DNA of 52,521 bases from an uncultured Chitinophagales bacterium (GCA_938023075.1 CALHDG010000102.1:1-52521), one strand, 5' to 3'; counted from the stretch's first letter, positions 36,892-46,064 are shown. Notes: generated from the letters alone by a model not told the origin. Numbers and translations: made by a program.

Positions 36892-37782
36892 ATGAAAAAA
36901 ATAGCAGTGATAGGGGCTGGCACCATGGGCAATGGCATCGCCCACGTTTGTGCCTTGAAAAACTTCAACGTGCAATTAGTGGATATTTCGGAAGCCGTTT
37001 TAGAAAAAGCAGTGGCTACCGTTACCAACAATTTAGACCGGATGGTGAGCAAAGAAAAAATTACCGATGCCGAAAAAAGGGCTGCACTCCAAAACATTCA
37101 AACCTTCACCAATATGGAAGAAGGCTTACAAGAAATAGATCTCGTAATAGAAGCCGCTACCGAAAACGTAAACTTGAAACTAAAAATCTTTAAACAAGTA
37201 GATGAGTTAGCACCGGCTGAAGCCATTTTGGCTAGTAACACCTCGTCTATATCTTTAACTAAAATTGCCGCTGCCACGCAACGCCCCGAAAAAGTAATTG
37301 GCATGCATTTTATGAACCCCGTGCCGGTAATGAAATTGGTTGAGATCATCAGAGGATACTCCACCTCTAACGAAGTAACCCAAAGCATTATGGACTTATC
37401 CAAAACCTTAGGCAAAGTACCGGTTGAGGTGAACGATTATCCCGGCTTTGTCGCCAACCGTATTTTAATTCCTATGATTAACGAAGCGATCTATACCTTA
37501 TACGAAGGAGTAGCCGGAGTCACCGAAATTGATACCGTGATGAAATTGGGCATGGCACACCCTATGGGACCTTTACAATTAGCCGACTTTATTGGTTTAG
37601 ATGTGGTGTTGGCAATTACCCAAGTATTGCATCAAGGTTTCGGCAACCCGAAATATGCCGCTTGCCCCTTGCTAACCAATATGGTTACTGCCGGCAAATT
37701 AGGCAGAAAATCAGGTGAGGGTTTTTATGTATACACCAAAGGCAGTAAAGACTTGATTGTTGCTCCATCTTTTAAAAGTTAA
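36892..37782 (+). CDS. 3-hydroxyacyl-CoA (3-hydroxybutyryl-CoA) dehydrogenase
   Basis: 296 residues. Rossmann loop VIGAGTMGNGIAH (G8, G10, G13), SNTSS at 115-119, catalytic His at 139 in GMHFMNPVPVMKLVE and Glu at 151. Oxidises 3-hydroxyacyl-CoA with NAD. Short single-domain length fits the Hbd/PaaH type. A TAATTTCG box (36879-36886) ends only 5 bp before the ATG, suggesting a very short leader. The PAP2-like gene follows after 5 bp and may be co-transcribed. Confidence 0.93.
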   Translation: MKKIAVIGAGTMGNGIAHVCALKNFNVQLVDISEAVLEKAVATVTNNLDRMVSKEKITDAEKRAALQNIQTFTNMEEGLQEIDLVIEAATENVNLKLKIFKQVDELAPAEAILASNTSSISLTKIAAATQRPEKVIGMHFMNPVPVMKLVEIIRGYSTSNEVTQSIMDLSKTLGKVPVEVNDYPGFVANRILIPMINEAIYTLYEGVAGVTEIDTVMKLGMAHPMGPLQLADFIGLDVVLAITQVLHQGFGNPKYAACPLLTNMVTAGKLGRKSGEGFYVYTKGSKDLIVAPSFKS

Positions 37783-37787
37783 GCCAT

Positions 37788-38396
37788 ATGAAACAAGTAG
37801 CCCAAATAGTTAGTGTTATATTTCATCCTTTATTGTTACCCACCTATACTTTTTTGTATGTGATGTACATCAATCCATACATTGTTGGGGGTTGGGCGTC
37901 ACCACAAATGAAAATTGCGATAATTCAGGTTTTTATCAACTCTTTCATTTTTCCGGTATTGGTGATGCTGTTACTAAAAGGCTTGGGCTTTGTTGACAAC
38001 CTCCAACTCAAAACCCGTGAGGAACGTTTTGTCCCTTTCATCGCCACCATGATTTTTTATGTGTGGACCTATTTCGTTTTCAGCCGCAGCGGTTTACCCG
38101 AAATTTTTAGCGATATTATTTTGGCAGCGACCTTTGCCATTGTGCTTGCTTTTTTAACTACCATATTATATCATAAAATTAGCTTGCACGGCATGGGAAT
38201 GGGTTTATTATTTGCCTTTATCATTAACACGGTCGCCATGTCGCAGTTAAACTTGCTGCCATTCGTATTTCTAATAATTTTACTATCTGGCATTGTTGGT
38301 ACTGCCCGTTTATTGTTGCAAGCCCACCAACCTCGTGAGTTGTATGCAGGCTTTGCCGTTGGTTTGCTTTGTATGAACATTGCTTTGTTATTGTAG
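37788..38396 (+). CDS. PAP2-like membrane phosphatase family protein
   Basis: 202 residues with about five to six transmembrane segments. KTREERFVPF, KISLHGMGMG and ARLLLQAHQPRELYAGFAVG occupy the places of the three PAP2 phosphatase motifs, though key residues (RP, SGH, SRxxxxxHxxxD) are only partly kept. It may act on lipid phosphates or be a non-catalytic relative. It lies 5 bp after the hydroxyacyl-CoA dehydrogenase gene. Confidence 0.65.
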   Translation: MKQVAQIVSVIFHPLLLPTYTFLYVMYINPYIVGGWASPQMKIAIIQVFINSFIFPVLVMLLLKGLGFVDNLQLKTREERFVPFIATMIFYVWTYFVFSRSGLPEIFSDIILAATFAIVLAFLTTILYHKISLHGMGMGLLFAFIINTVAMSQLNLLPFVFLIILLSGIVGTARLLLQAHQPRELYAGFAVGLLCMNIALLL

Positions 38397-38602
38397 TATG
38401 TTTATTTTAATGTTTTTTATATGAAAATAATGTTTTTAATTAGAAAAGTGAAAGCAGCAGAAGTGTGCAATTTTGGTAGCTAAAAACAAAGATACAATTA
38501 AGCTCCGGAGGAGCGATACACTATATCCATAGTGACACCTATTTCTTTAGTAGCGCGTTAAGAAATGAATGAAGTCTTGATTATTTTTAGTTCTTTTTTT
38601 AG
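38397..38602. other. Gap with short palindrome
   Basis: No gene. GCTCCGGAGGAGC at 38502-38514 is a palindrome with a one-base offset. The family H copy 4 begins at the right. Confidence 0.4.
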
Positions 38603-38805
38603 ACAAAGTTTATCAAAGTGTTTGATACTTTCCTGTTTTCGAGTGCTCCGTTTTTTCTTTCAACGAAGAACCGAAGTTTGCAAACTAGCCCCGATTGCAG
38701 CGGTTATGCAATTATGCAGGGCAGGTTTTGAAGCATAGCAATTGCATTTGAGCGGAAAGCGGGACCAAAGCTATTTTAATGCCACAAGGTTTCGCTTCAA
38801 AAAAA
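38603..38805 (-). repeat. Family H element, full length, copy 4
   Basis: Near-complete element of about 203 bp. Plus-strand order: GACAAAGTTTATCAAAG end, ACGAAGAACCGAAGTTTG, TAGCCCCGATTGCAGCGGT, stem ATGCAATT...AATTGCAT, TTGAGCGGAAAGCGGGA, and GGTTTCGCTTCAAAAA at the other end. It defines both element ends together with copy 5. Confidence 0.88.
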
Positions 38806-39094
38806 ATAAATGCAAAAGCGTTACTACTTTAGTTTTTGGATAAACTTGTCTTATTCTGAATTTTATGTAGCGGCAGCAATTTTTTCAAACTTACCGGATT
38901 GCACTTTGCATAAGATAAAAACAAAAAATACTATAAGCCTAAGCTCTTGCAAGATTAACTTATCTGTTGAAATAGATTTTAAAAATTTCCGTTAATTCAT
39001 TAGTTCATATTTTTACATTAATTTTCATAAATATTTAATTGTTCAAATTTTTATAAAATAGAAAAATAGTTATTTTTTAATAACTTATTTGTGT

Positions 39095-39355
39095 TTATTC
39101 ATTTGAAATTATTGCTAAACAACATATTAATATTGACCCTAAAATGTAATACAATTTTCGGTTTATTGTTGGTTCTGAAGTATCGGGATTAAAAAATACT
39201 TGCCGTACCGAAGTTTCAGGATACCTGCGTTTGAATCTCACCAAAACAAATTCAAAATTATAGTGTCCGGGTGCAATACCATAAGACAATGCAATTGGGA
39301 TTAGAGCTATTCCAGTAAAGATTAAAAGTGATTTTTGATATGTTTCGATTTTCAT
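39095..39355 (-). pseudogene. DUF4345-like gene remnant read through a family B element
   Basis: From the ATG at 39355 the product opens with MKIETYQKSLLIFTGIALIP and SYGIAP, matching the first helix of DUF4345-like membrane proteins as I recall them. Then the frame enters a decayed family B element (39130-39270), encoding GHYNFEFVLVRFKRRYP, and ends in a hydrophobic ILGSILICCLAIISNE tail. The 86-codon ORF is intact, so it could be expressed, but the DUF4345 core is missing. An HxlR fragment nearby fits a broken DUF4345/HxlR locus. Confidence 0.55.
39130..39270. mobile_element. Decayed family B element (partial)
   Basis: ATTGACCCTAAAATGTAA, GGTTTATTGTTGG, AAAAAATACTTGCC and CTGCGTTTGAATCTCACCAA, then TTCAAAATTATAGTGTC, follow the order of the complete copy at 51396-51557. 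About 15-20 bp of the right end are missing. Confidence 0.75.
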
Positions 39356-39407
39356 TTGAAAATAATTTAATATATTAAGTAAATTTAAATTGAATTTATA
39401 ATACAAA

Positions 39408-39581
39408 ACAATTACTTCCAGGTTAAGAGAGTTAGAAAAAGATGGAATAATTCACAGAGAAGTATATGCCCAAGTTCCTCCTAAAGTTATTTATACCTTA
39501 ACCCAAAAGGGAGAAAAATTAAAACCTGTTTTTAACGAACTTAAAAAATGGGGTAATGAGAATTTTTTGCATCAAATATAA
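39408..39581 (+). pseudogene. C-terminal fragment of HxlR-type regulator gene
   Basis: Without a start codon, this frame reads TSRLRELEKDGIIHREVYAQ, VPPKVIYTLTQKGEKLKPVF and NELKKWGNENFL before a stop, which is the winged-helix second half of an HxlR regulator. The recognition helix and N-terminal Cys are gone. It lies next to the DUF4345 remnant. Confidence 0.75.
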
Positions 39582-40170
39582 TTTTCTCAAATCATTTTTT
39601 TTTGATAAAAAATTATCTTTTAATTATGGAAGGTGAAAATTGACAAAAGAAAATAATAACATTGTAAAAGGTAGCATTATTAAGCCAAATGATATGAGTA
39701 AAAAAATACTACGACAACTTACAACTAATGTAACGACTGAATGTTCGGTTAATAAGTTGTAGAACGGGTATTAAAACAATGTCAGATTATTTCATTTTGA
39801 AGCAAGCGGCTTCCGGTTAAGCAGGCAAGTACTAGTTAAATTTTCTAGTCCTTGTTTTTCAAACCTTAATATTATAATTATTTAACATTTTATAGTCGAG
39901 GTAAAAAGCAGCATTCTCCAGAATAAAAACAAGATTAAATTAAGGATTTTTACGGTAAAATTGAGAAAATAAATTTCAAAAAGACGACATTTCACTTATT
40001 GCTAATCAAGTTTTGAGGTTAGTGATAATTCTGAATAAGTTGGCAATAAAATAAACAGGAACTATTATTTAAGCAGAGCCGTTCAATCAATATCTGTCAC
40101 ATAAAATCAGCTTAAGTATTAGCATTTGATGGACGGTAAAATTCAAAATTGTGTAATAAAAATAAATTTA
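39582..40170. other. Gap with one short open frame
   Basis: A 40-codon TTG-initiated frame at 39640-39762 (TKENNNIVKGSIIKPNDMSK and on to ECSVNKL) could be a gene remnant but matches nothing I know. The remainder shows no gene or known repeat. Confidence 0.35.
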
Positions 40171-40785
40171 ATGAAAGTATTAATTATAAGTATGTCATTT
40201 TTTTTAATGGCTTTTTTATCACTAATTTCATGTAACAAAAACAATATGGAAATGCAAAAAGAAATGGAAGTTCAAAATAATACACCCTCAACTGTAATAG
40301 AGTATCAGGCTTTACCTGTTCGACCAGGTACTCGTCCGGAAACCACACCCAATATACCGCATATGCAAATTAACTTGGATATAGTACAGGAGGTTCACGA
40401 AGAAATGGTGCGGCGTATTTACTCCATACCCGGGGTTGAGGAGCAACCATCTATAATACTATCGTGGCAGGGTTTGTGGATAGAAGACCACTTAACCTTG
40501 GCTGAGCCAGGTGCGCTACTTGGTGGCAGGGAGTTTGGTCACATTCATGATGATGGGAGTTTGCATATATTTTTAGAACCTAAAAGAGCTAAAGAAGCCA
40601 TAGCAGCCGGTTGGGCGGTACTACATCCCTTTGCTGCTAAGGGAAGAAAAGGCTGGGATGGTTTTGTAATGTTGTATACGCCACAATCTATTGAAGAACT
40701 GAATACAACTTTTCAACTGATTGTTGAGGCTTACAACTATGTTACCGGGCAAGCCTTTGTAGCTACTGATTTTTATGATGGATAA
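40171..40785 (+). CDS. Lipoprotein with luciferase-domain (DUF5519-like) fold
   Basis: 204 residues from the ATG at 40171. The signal peptide ends in LSLISCNKN, a lipobox, so it is probably membrane anchored. The domain REFGHIHDDGSLHIFLEP, KEAIAAGWAVLHPFA and FVMLYTPQSIEEL matches the small luciferase-domain proteins (DUF5519). Despite the name no light-producing chemistry is implied; function is unknown. A strong terminator follows. Confidence 0.75.
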   Translation: MKVLIISMSFFLMAFLSLISCNKNNMEMQKEMEVQNNTPSTVIEYQALPVRPGTRPETTPNIPHMQINLDIVQEVHEEMVRRIYSIPGVEEQPSIILSWQGLWIEDHLTLAEPGALLGGREFGHIHDDGSLHIFLEPKRAKEAIAAGWAVLHPFAAKGRKGWDGFVMLYTPQSIEELNTTFQLIVEAYNYVTGQAFVATDFYDG

Positions 40786-40816
40786 ACAAACAATGGGGGT
40801 TAATAGGGTGAAAAGA

Positions 40817-40844
40817 GGGAGTCGTTTTGCGGCTTCCTTTTTTT
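40817..40844 (+). terminator. Rho-independent terminator
   Basis: GGGAGTCG pairs with CGGCTTCC (8 bp, two G-U pairs) over a TTTTG loop and is followed by TTTTTTT. Confidence 0.85.
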
Positions 40845-40970
40845 ATTTTGAAGCGACAATTTATTGGTCTCCTTTTTTAGGTTTAAAATCTCGTACTTCA
40901 GTTCGATAAATTTAATTCAATTTTTCAGACAAGTTTATCTCAACAAAAAAGTAATTGACATTTTTTGATA

Positions 40971-41173
40971 TTTTTGAAGCGAAACCATTTAGCTTTACAT
41001 AAACACCCGTCCCGCTTTCCGCTCAAATGCAATTGCTACGCTTCAAAATCTGCGCTGCAAAATTGCATAACCGCTGCAATCGGGGCTAGTTTTCAAACTT
41101 CGGTTCTTCGTAGAAAGAAAAAAACGGTCACAAACCAAAACAAGAAAGTATCAACCACTTTGATAAACTTGTC
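40971..41173 (+). repeat. Family H element, full length, copy 5 (203 bp)
   Basis: TTTTTGAAGCGAAACC, CCCGTCCCGCTTTCCGCTC, arm AAATGCAATTGC, loop, partner GCAAAATTGCATAACC, GCTGCAATCGGGGCTAG, CTTCGGTTCTTCGTAG, and the far end TGATAAACTTGTC. A separate GACAAGTTTATC remnant lies 40 bp upstream. Confidence 0.92.
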
Positions 41174-41215
41174 ATTTTTACCAAATTTTTGAATTGAAGA
41201 ATAGTTTGCTCATCT

Positions 41216-41268
41216 CCCACAAGTCTTTTTGACTTGTGGCACCAAAACTGCAAGTCTTTTTGACTTGC
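41216..41268. repeat. REP-like hairpins CAAGTC...GACTTG, left pair
   Basis: CAAGTCTTTTTGACTTG occurs twice (about 41220-41236 and 41251-41267), the first followed by TGGC. Two similar hairpins lie on the other side of the RAYT remnant. Confidence 0.8.
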
Positions 41269-41342
41269 ATTCTAAAACGAAGCACCATCATAAATTGGGC
41301 GTAATCTTCAATGGCTATTCAAGCCGACATAAGTGCTGCCGC

Positions 41343-41490
41343 TTAAACAATAAAATTTGTGGACTCTAAAACCAAACCTGCTTTCATTGGGTTATGATAA
41401 ATGTACGCTAACTTTTGGTCAATCATATTTCCTTCAATTTCTATTGGGTGTTGCCAACGCTGATAATTTTTATTGTTAATGTTTTTCTTT
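41343..41490 (-). pseudogene. REP-associated tyrosine transposase (RAYT) remnant
   Basis: The minus strand encodes RKKNINNKNYQRWQHPIEIE, then DQKLAYIYHNPMKAGLVL, the C-terminal segment of Y1-type RAYT transposases (xxYQxWQxxxHPIExx...KLxYIHxNPVxAGxV). Past the stop, a shifted frame gives EDYAQFMMVLRF, resembling the following DYAxxKGLLxV block. The N-terminal HUH and tyrosine region was not found, so the gene is dead. RAYTs process REP hairpins; two CAAGTC hairpins lie on each side. Confidence 0.75.
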
Positions 41491-41589
41491 CTAACTACCC
41501 AGAACATATACAATATTAAACCATTTGAATTATAAAATTTGCAATTGCTGCTCATTATTGTACAAGATACAAATTTCATGGTGTTTGAT

Positions 41590-41645
41590 TGCAAGTCAAC
41601 AAGACTTGAATGGAAATAAATCACAAGTCGAAAAGACTTGCGGCA
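41590..41645. repeat. REP-like hairpins CAAGTC...GACTTG, right pair
   Basis: CAAGTCAACAAGACTTG (41592-41608) and CAAGTCGAAAAGACTTG (about 41625-41641), the latter followed by CGGCA. Arms are constant and loops differ. Confidence 0.8.
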
Positions 41646-41866
41646 GATTGGGACGCATTTAAGCAATACATAATTGAACCAGAAATTATCCAAAGGAAAA
41701 AGAGACGAATGAAATTCTGGCACTCTTTCAGGAAAAGCATTTTTTAAAAAGCTATATACTACTGGAAATTATCTTGCATTTCTGTCAAAGATGTGTAAAT
41801 TATTGCTGTGCATTGCCTAATGCTCATTTGCGTAAAAGAGGCTTTTGAGATAAACCTTATAATCCG

Positions 41867-41895
41867 TTTTGATTAAGTAAATTATGCTACTTTTG
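41867..41895 (+). promoter_or_regulatory. Candidate promoter for two-component genes
   Basis: TTTTG (41867-41871) and TACTTTTG (41888-41895) with a 16-nt gap, slightly shorter than usual. The kinase start lies 23 bp downstream. Confidence 0.5.
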
Positions 41896-41918
41896 AAGAA
41901 ACAATCAAATCGGAAAAA

Positions 41919-42920
41919 GTGAATAACAAAATACTCCGGCAACTAATACTTAGGGGATTACTCATTTCTCCAATAATCTCTGTATTAATATGCTCCCCGC
42001 TATACCTTGTAAGAGTAGATCCACAAATTACATTTTTTAAATTATGGTTCAATTTGACCGTGGGTACTTTAGTGTGCTGGGCATTACAAAGCCTTATTTT
42101 TTCTTTTTTTAAAAAGAGAGGCTACGCTAATTGGCATTACTTAGTCTTTTTCATGATGCTCATTATTGTTTTGGTATTTAGCACCACTCCATTTATTTCT
42201 GAATCAAATGAATTCTTTAAATCGTCTACTACAACTGATATTTTGTTGTTGCGATTTTCATTATTGTCTGCTATTAGTCTTATAATTTATTTGATTATTG
42301 ATTTGGTTTACACACAAGAAAAAAGAGTTCAATTGATTGAAGAAAATGCGACACTTCAATTTTCTAATTTGGAAAGCCAATACAAATTATTAAAAGCGCA
42401 AATCAACCCGCATTTTTTATTCAATGCCTTAAATATCTCAAAATCGTTGATAAAAACCCAACCTCATAATGCGGAAAAATATATCGTACAATTATCTGAG
42501 TTTTTAAGACGCTCTATAAATAATCAACAGAAATTGATTACGCTTCAAAAAGAATTGGAGAACTGTAAACAATATATAGATTTGCAAAAAGTACGTTTTG
42601 AAAATGCGTTTATTTATACTGTAAATGTAGAGGAGATTCATCTCAACAAAAAGCTACCTTTTTATGCCTTAATTATTTTGGTCGAAAATACTTTTAAGCA
42701 CAACTCTTTTACAAAAGAAATCCCTTTAAAGATTGTTATAAAGATGGTGGACGATAATTATGTAATGGTCAAAAATAATCTCAACGCTAAAAATGGCGTA
42801 GTTTCAACGCATACAGGTTTATCTAATTTAAACCAAAGAAGTAAAATACTTTCTGATACTGAAATTAAGATTGAGAATGATGGTCAACACTTTTCTGTAA
42901 AAGTAAAACTGATTGACTGA
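41919..42920 (+). CDS. LytS-type sensor histidine kinase
   Basis: 333 residues with four membrane segments in residues 12-130, then a His_kinase domain: KAQINPHFLFNALNISKSL puts the phospho-acceptor at H165, and LIILVENTFKHNSF plus GLSNLNQRSKIL form the ATP-binding site. No extracellular sensor domain is visible, so the membrane part itself may sense. GTG start. Its stop TGA overlaps the regulator's ATG, so the two are translationally coupled. Confidence 0.93.
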   Translation: MNNKILRQLILRGLLISPIISVLICSPLYLVRVDPQITFFKLWFNLTVGTLVCWALQSLIFSFFKKRGYANWHYLVFFMMLIIVLVFSTTPFISESNEFFKSSTTTDILLLRFSLLSAISLIIYLIIDLVYTQEKRVQLIEENATLQFSNLESQYKLLKAQINPHFLFNALNISKSLIKTQPHNAEKYIVQLSEFLRRSINNQQKLITLQKELENCKQYIDLQKVRFENAFIYTVNVEEIHLNKKLPFYALIILVENTFKHNSFTKEIPLKIVIKMVDDNYVMVKNNLNAKNGVVSTHTGLSNLNQRSKILSDTEIKIENDGQHFSVKVKLID

Positions 42921-43675
42921 TGAGAATATTGATTATTGAAGATGAACAATTGACTGCCAATGACTTCGCCTTTTCGATAGAAGAACTACGCCCCAACATT
43001 ACCGTAATTAACATATTGACTTCCGTAAAATCGGCAATTACTTTTTTGAAAACAAAACCTACCATTGATTTAATTTTTTCTGATATTCAATTGACCGATG
43101 GCTTGAGTTTTGAGATTTTTGAAGCCGTAGAAATTGATGCTCCTATCATTTTTTGTACAGCCTATGATGAGTATGCTTTGAATGCATTTGATGTTAACGG
43201 AATTGCCTATCTACTCAAACCCTTTACTACAGATGCGATTAAAATGGCAATTGAAAAATTTGAAAATCTAACCCAACAAAAAGATAATAAATTAGCTAAA
43301 CTGCTTCAGTATATGGAGCAATCTAATAAACCCAAAGTAAGCTCTACCATTTTAGTTTATCAAGGTGAAAAAATCATTCCGGTTTCTTTTAATAATATTG
43401 CATTAGTATATTTAAAAAATGGTTTAGTTAAACTCCGCACCTTTGATAATCAAATATTTATAGTTTCTGAAACTTTAGAAGAACTAAACAAAATGAAAAA
43501 TTCCAACTTCTTTCGAGTCAATCGCCAATACCTTGTCCACCAAAAAGCCATTAAAAATGCAGCTAAGTATTTTAACCGAAAATTAATATTGCATCTCCAT
43601 ATTCCATTTGAAGAAAAAATTATAATCAGTAAAGAAAAAGCCCCTGCTTTTTTAGATTGGTTAGCGCAAAGCTAA
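42920..43675 (+). CDS. LytTR-family response regulator
   Basis: 251 residues: receiver domain (acidic D8 and D9 region IIEDEQ, phospho-acceptor D55 in IFSDIQLTDG, K in YLLKPF) and C-terminal LytTR DNA-binding domain (residues about 145-245, VYLKNGLVKLRT, FFRVNRQYLVHQKAI). It works with the LytS-type kinase upstream. Targets are not shown by position; no LytTR binding-site pair was recognised. Confidence 0.93.
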   Translation: MRILIIEDEQLTANDFAFSIEELRPNITVINILTSVKSAITFLKTKPTIDLIFSDIQLTDGLSFEIFEAVEIDAPIIFCTAYDEYALNAFDVNGIAYLLKPFTTDAIKMAIEKFENLTQQKDNKLAKLLQYMEQSNKPKVSSTILVYQGEKIIPVSFNNIALVYLKNGLVKLRTFDNQIFIVSETLEELNKMKNSNFFRVNRQYLVHQKAIKNAAKYFNRKLILHLHIPFEEKIIISKEKAPAFLDWLAQS

Positions 43676-43688
43676 AGCGAGTACCTAA

Positions 43689-43850
43689 TACCAAATTGAC
43701 CATAAAATGTAACACAAATTTCGGTTTAATATTGGCGATCTCTTCGTTAAAAATACTCGCCATAGCTGATGGTTATGTCTGCGTTTTTTGCCTTGAGCTC
43801 ACCAAATTAATTCCAAAATTTCTGTGTCGCTTTTTAAAGTCAAATTGGTA
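43689..43850. mobile_element. Family B fold-back element, complete copy (162 bp)
   Basis: TACCAAATTGACC at the left pairs with GTCAAATTGGTA at the right; TAA flanks both sides (43686-43688 and 43851-43853). The interior holds CGTTAAAAATACTCGCC and TCTGCGTTTTTTGCCTTG, shared with family A. Confidence 0.9.
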
Positions 43851-43882
43851 TAATTCAATAAATCTTTTTAAAATGAATGTTT

Positions 43883-44215
43883 AACAAGTTTATCAAAGTA
43901 GTTGATACTTTCTTATTTTAGATTGTCTCTGTTTTTTTCTTCTCGGCGAGATTTGCAATCTCGCCGCATTTTCAATAATTACAACCAAAACAAGCATTTG
44001 TAATGCGACATTTTTGCCAACAACTTTTATAGAATCATCTCTTTCAGAAACGAAAGTTTTGCAAAGGCAAGCTGCCAACGAAGCAGCAAAGTCACCAATC
44101 TAAACCCGATTGCAGCGGTATCCTTTTTGTAGAACGGAGTGGAACAAAAAGATTTAGCGGAAAGCGGGACTTCCCTTTCAACGAAGCAAAGGGTTCGTTT
44201 TCTAATTAAGAATAC
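43883..44215 (-). repeat. Family H element (copy 6) interrupted by family J (copy 1)
   Basis: AACAAGTTTATCAAAGTAG at 43883 is the H outer end. A perfect hairpin with arms GGCGAGATT/AATCTCGCC (43945-43965) and then AAGCATTTGTAATGCGAC (to 44009) form family J inside it. The H core follows (44104-44170): CCGATTGCAGCGGTATCC, arms CTTTTTGT/ACAAAAAG, and TTTAGCGGAAAGCGGGA. Confidence 0.85.
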
Positions 44216-44311
44216 GAATGGATATAGCGGAATTGACGGGTATTCGTTTTGCAGGTAGCTTTAAATAATAATATTTACATAAATAAAGTTGGGTTAATTA
44301 TTTCTTTCTTT

Positions 44312-44467
44312 GGAATGAGAAAAAAATAAATTTACATGCTGACTTTGCAATTTTCTGATATACTTCGTTGAAAAGCCTCGTCTTAGCCCCACTATGACTA
44401 CGTTTTTCGCCTCGTCTATCAAAAAAATGCTTTATCATAGATGGTAAATTTATTTTCTCATCATTCC
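44312..44467. mobile_element. Family A fold-back MITE, copy 5 (156 bp)
   Basis: GGAATGAGAAAAAAATAAAT at the left, ATTTATTTTCTCATCATTCC at the right, flanked by TTT on both sides (44309-44311 and 44468-44470). So the 3-bp target duplication need not be TAA. Confidence 0.88.
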
Positions 44468-44552
44468 TTTAACTTGTAATTTTTATAGGATTTTTAGCAA
44501 AGAAATATCAAAAAGTTACTAAATTGACTTTAAAGTAATTGGCTTATAAAAT

Positions 44553-45128
44553 TTGAAAAGATTAATAGACAAACTAAAAAGTTCAATGGCGCTTTCAACA
44601 GAAGCGGAACAGTATATTTATACGATTGCAAAAGAAAAAACAGTACTTAAAGGAGACATTTTAATAAGGCAAGGCGAAACAGTAAATAAAACTTACTTTG
44701 TTACAGATGGTTGTCTTCGTTCGTTTTGTATGGACAAAGATGGGAAGGAACATACCTTACAGTTTGCAATTAAAGATTGGTGGATTAGTGATTTTATGGC
44801 AATATATAATCATGAGCCTGCTTCGCTTGCGGTGGAATGTATCACCAATTCAACCGTTATTGAATTTAATGCCAAGCAGCTCAATGAGATTTATAGCCAA
44901 TATCCAGCATTTGAAGCATTTCAACGAAAAAATTTAGAGCGACACGTTGTTAGCTTGCATAAAAGAATTTTAAATCAATTGCAGCTAACCGCTTTAGAAC
45001 GATACAACTTATTTCTTGAGCAATATACTGATATTGAACAGCACACGCCCAATTATCACATTGCCTCTTATTTAGGTATCACCCAACAAAGCCTTAGCCG
45101 GATTAGAGCAGAAAAAGCAAAGAAATAG
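44553..45128 (+). CDS. Crp/Fnr-family transcriptional regulator
   Basis: 191 residues; starts with TTG. Residues 15-120 form the cyclic-nucleotide-binding-fold beta roll (LKGDILIRQGETVNKTYFV, TLQFAIKDWWISDFMA), although the classic cAMP Arg/Ser pair is absent. The C-terminal HTH (IASYLGITQQSLSRIRAEK) is short, typical of the Bacteroidota branch. It may control the Hsp31-like gene 66 bp downstream. Confidence 0.85.
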   Translation: MKRLIDKLKSSMALSTEAEQYIYTIAKEKTVLKGDILIRQGETVNKTYFVTDGCLRSFCMDKDGKEHTLQFAIKDWWISDFMAIYNHEPASLAVECITNSTVIEFNAKQLNEIYSQYPAFEAFQRKNLERHVVSLHKRILNQLQLTALERYNLFLEQYTDIEQHTPNYHIASYLGITQQSLSRIRAEKAKK

Positions 45129-45194
45129 ATTTATTACCATAGGGTAATTTTTATGTAGAATGGGTTTTCTATTTTTGTTTGAAAAATAAATAGT

Positions 45195-46049
45195 ATGCTT
45201 AAAAAATTGTTTGGTTTTGCTCCTAAATTGGAGCCCGACGGGTCTTACAGTCCATCGAAAATGGCATTAAAAATGGGCGTTGCTGATAAGACTGATTTTG
45301 AAAATATCACTTACAATAAATATGATGGTGAAAAATCCAAAATCTTGGTGATATTTACTGAAGAGAAAAACTTGAGAATGAAAAACGGCAAATTATTTTC
45401 TACCGGAAACCATCCTGTGGAAGCTTTATTGCCTATGCTTCATTTAAAAAATGCGGGGTTCAATTTTGAAATAGCAACGCCAACAGGCAAGCCGGTTGTT
45501 TTCGAAATGTGGGCTTTTCCTGGAAAAGATGAACACGTAAAAGCCATCTACAATGAGCATCAATCCAGTTTTGAAAAACCACTTAAATTGACTGATTTTA
45601 TCAACGCCTCTTTTGGTCAATCAAATTCGTATGCGGCTGTTTTTGTGCCTGGTGGTCATGGTGCGATGATAGGCATTCCAGAAGACGAAAACGTTGCAAA
45701 AATACTTAGATGGGCACACGAAAATGATTTGTTTACCATTAGCCTATGTCACGGACCAGGAGCATTTTTATCAACCACTTTAAACAATCAAGAATTTCTT
45801 TACAAAGGTTATAATATGGCGGTGTTTCCTGATTCGGTAGACAATAAGACCCCAATGTTTGGTTATTTGCCAGGCAAAATGCCTTTTGGATTAAGTGAGC
45901 CTTTAAAAAGTTTGGGCGTTAAATTGATGAATACTAAAATGGATAAGACCGTATGTGTAGACCGAAAATTAATAACCGGTTCAAGTCCTTTAGCATCAAA
46001 CGAACTTGGTAAATTGGCTGCCGAAACCTTATTGAAGGCACTAAAATAA
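45195..46049 (+). CDS. Hsp31/HchA-like DJ-1/PfpI family protein
   Basis: 284 residues. GNHPVEALLPMLHL holds E76, and FTISLCHGPGAFLS holds the nucleophile C185 with H186. VPGGHGAMIG (151-160) matches HchA-type proteins. Such proteins act as glyoxalase III/deglycase or holding chaperones. Class 1 DJ-1 length (284 aa, extra N-terminal lid) supports HchA rather than PfpI. Crp/Fnr regulator upstream. Confidence 0.85.
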   Translation: MLKKLFGFAPKLEPDGSYSPSKMALKMGVADKTDFENITYNKYDGEKSKILVIFTEEKNLRMKNGKLFSTGNHPVEALLPMLHLKNAGFNFEIATPTGKPVVFEMWAFPGKDEHVKAIYNEHQSSFEKPLKLTDFINASFGQSNSYAAVFVPGGHGAMIGIPEDENVAKILRWAHENDLFTISLCHGPGAFLSTTLNNQEFLYKGYNMAVFPDSVDNKTPMFGYLPGKMPFGLSEPLKSLGVKLMNTKMDKTVCVDRKLITGSSPLASNELGKLAAETLLKALK

Positions 46050-46064
46050 CCGTACTTCAAAAGT

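Noticed and set aside
38810-38995. 61-codon frame after the family H element at 38.7 kb
   Set aside because: It begins in the element end and shows no conserved segment.
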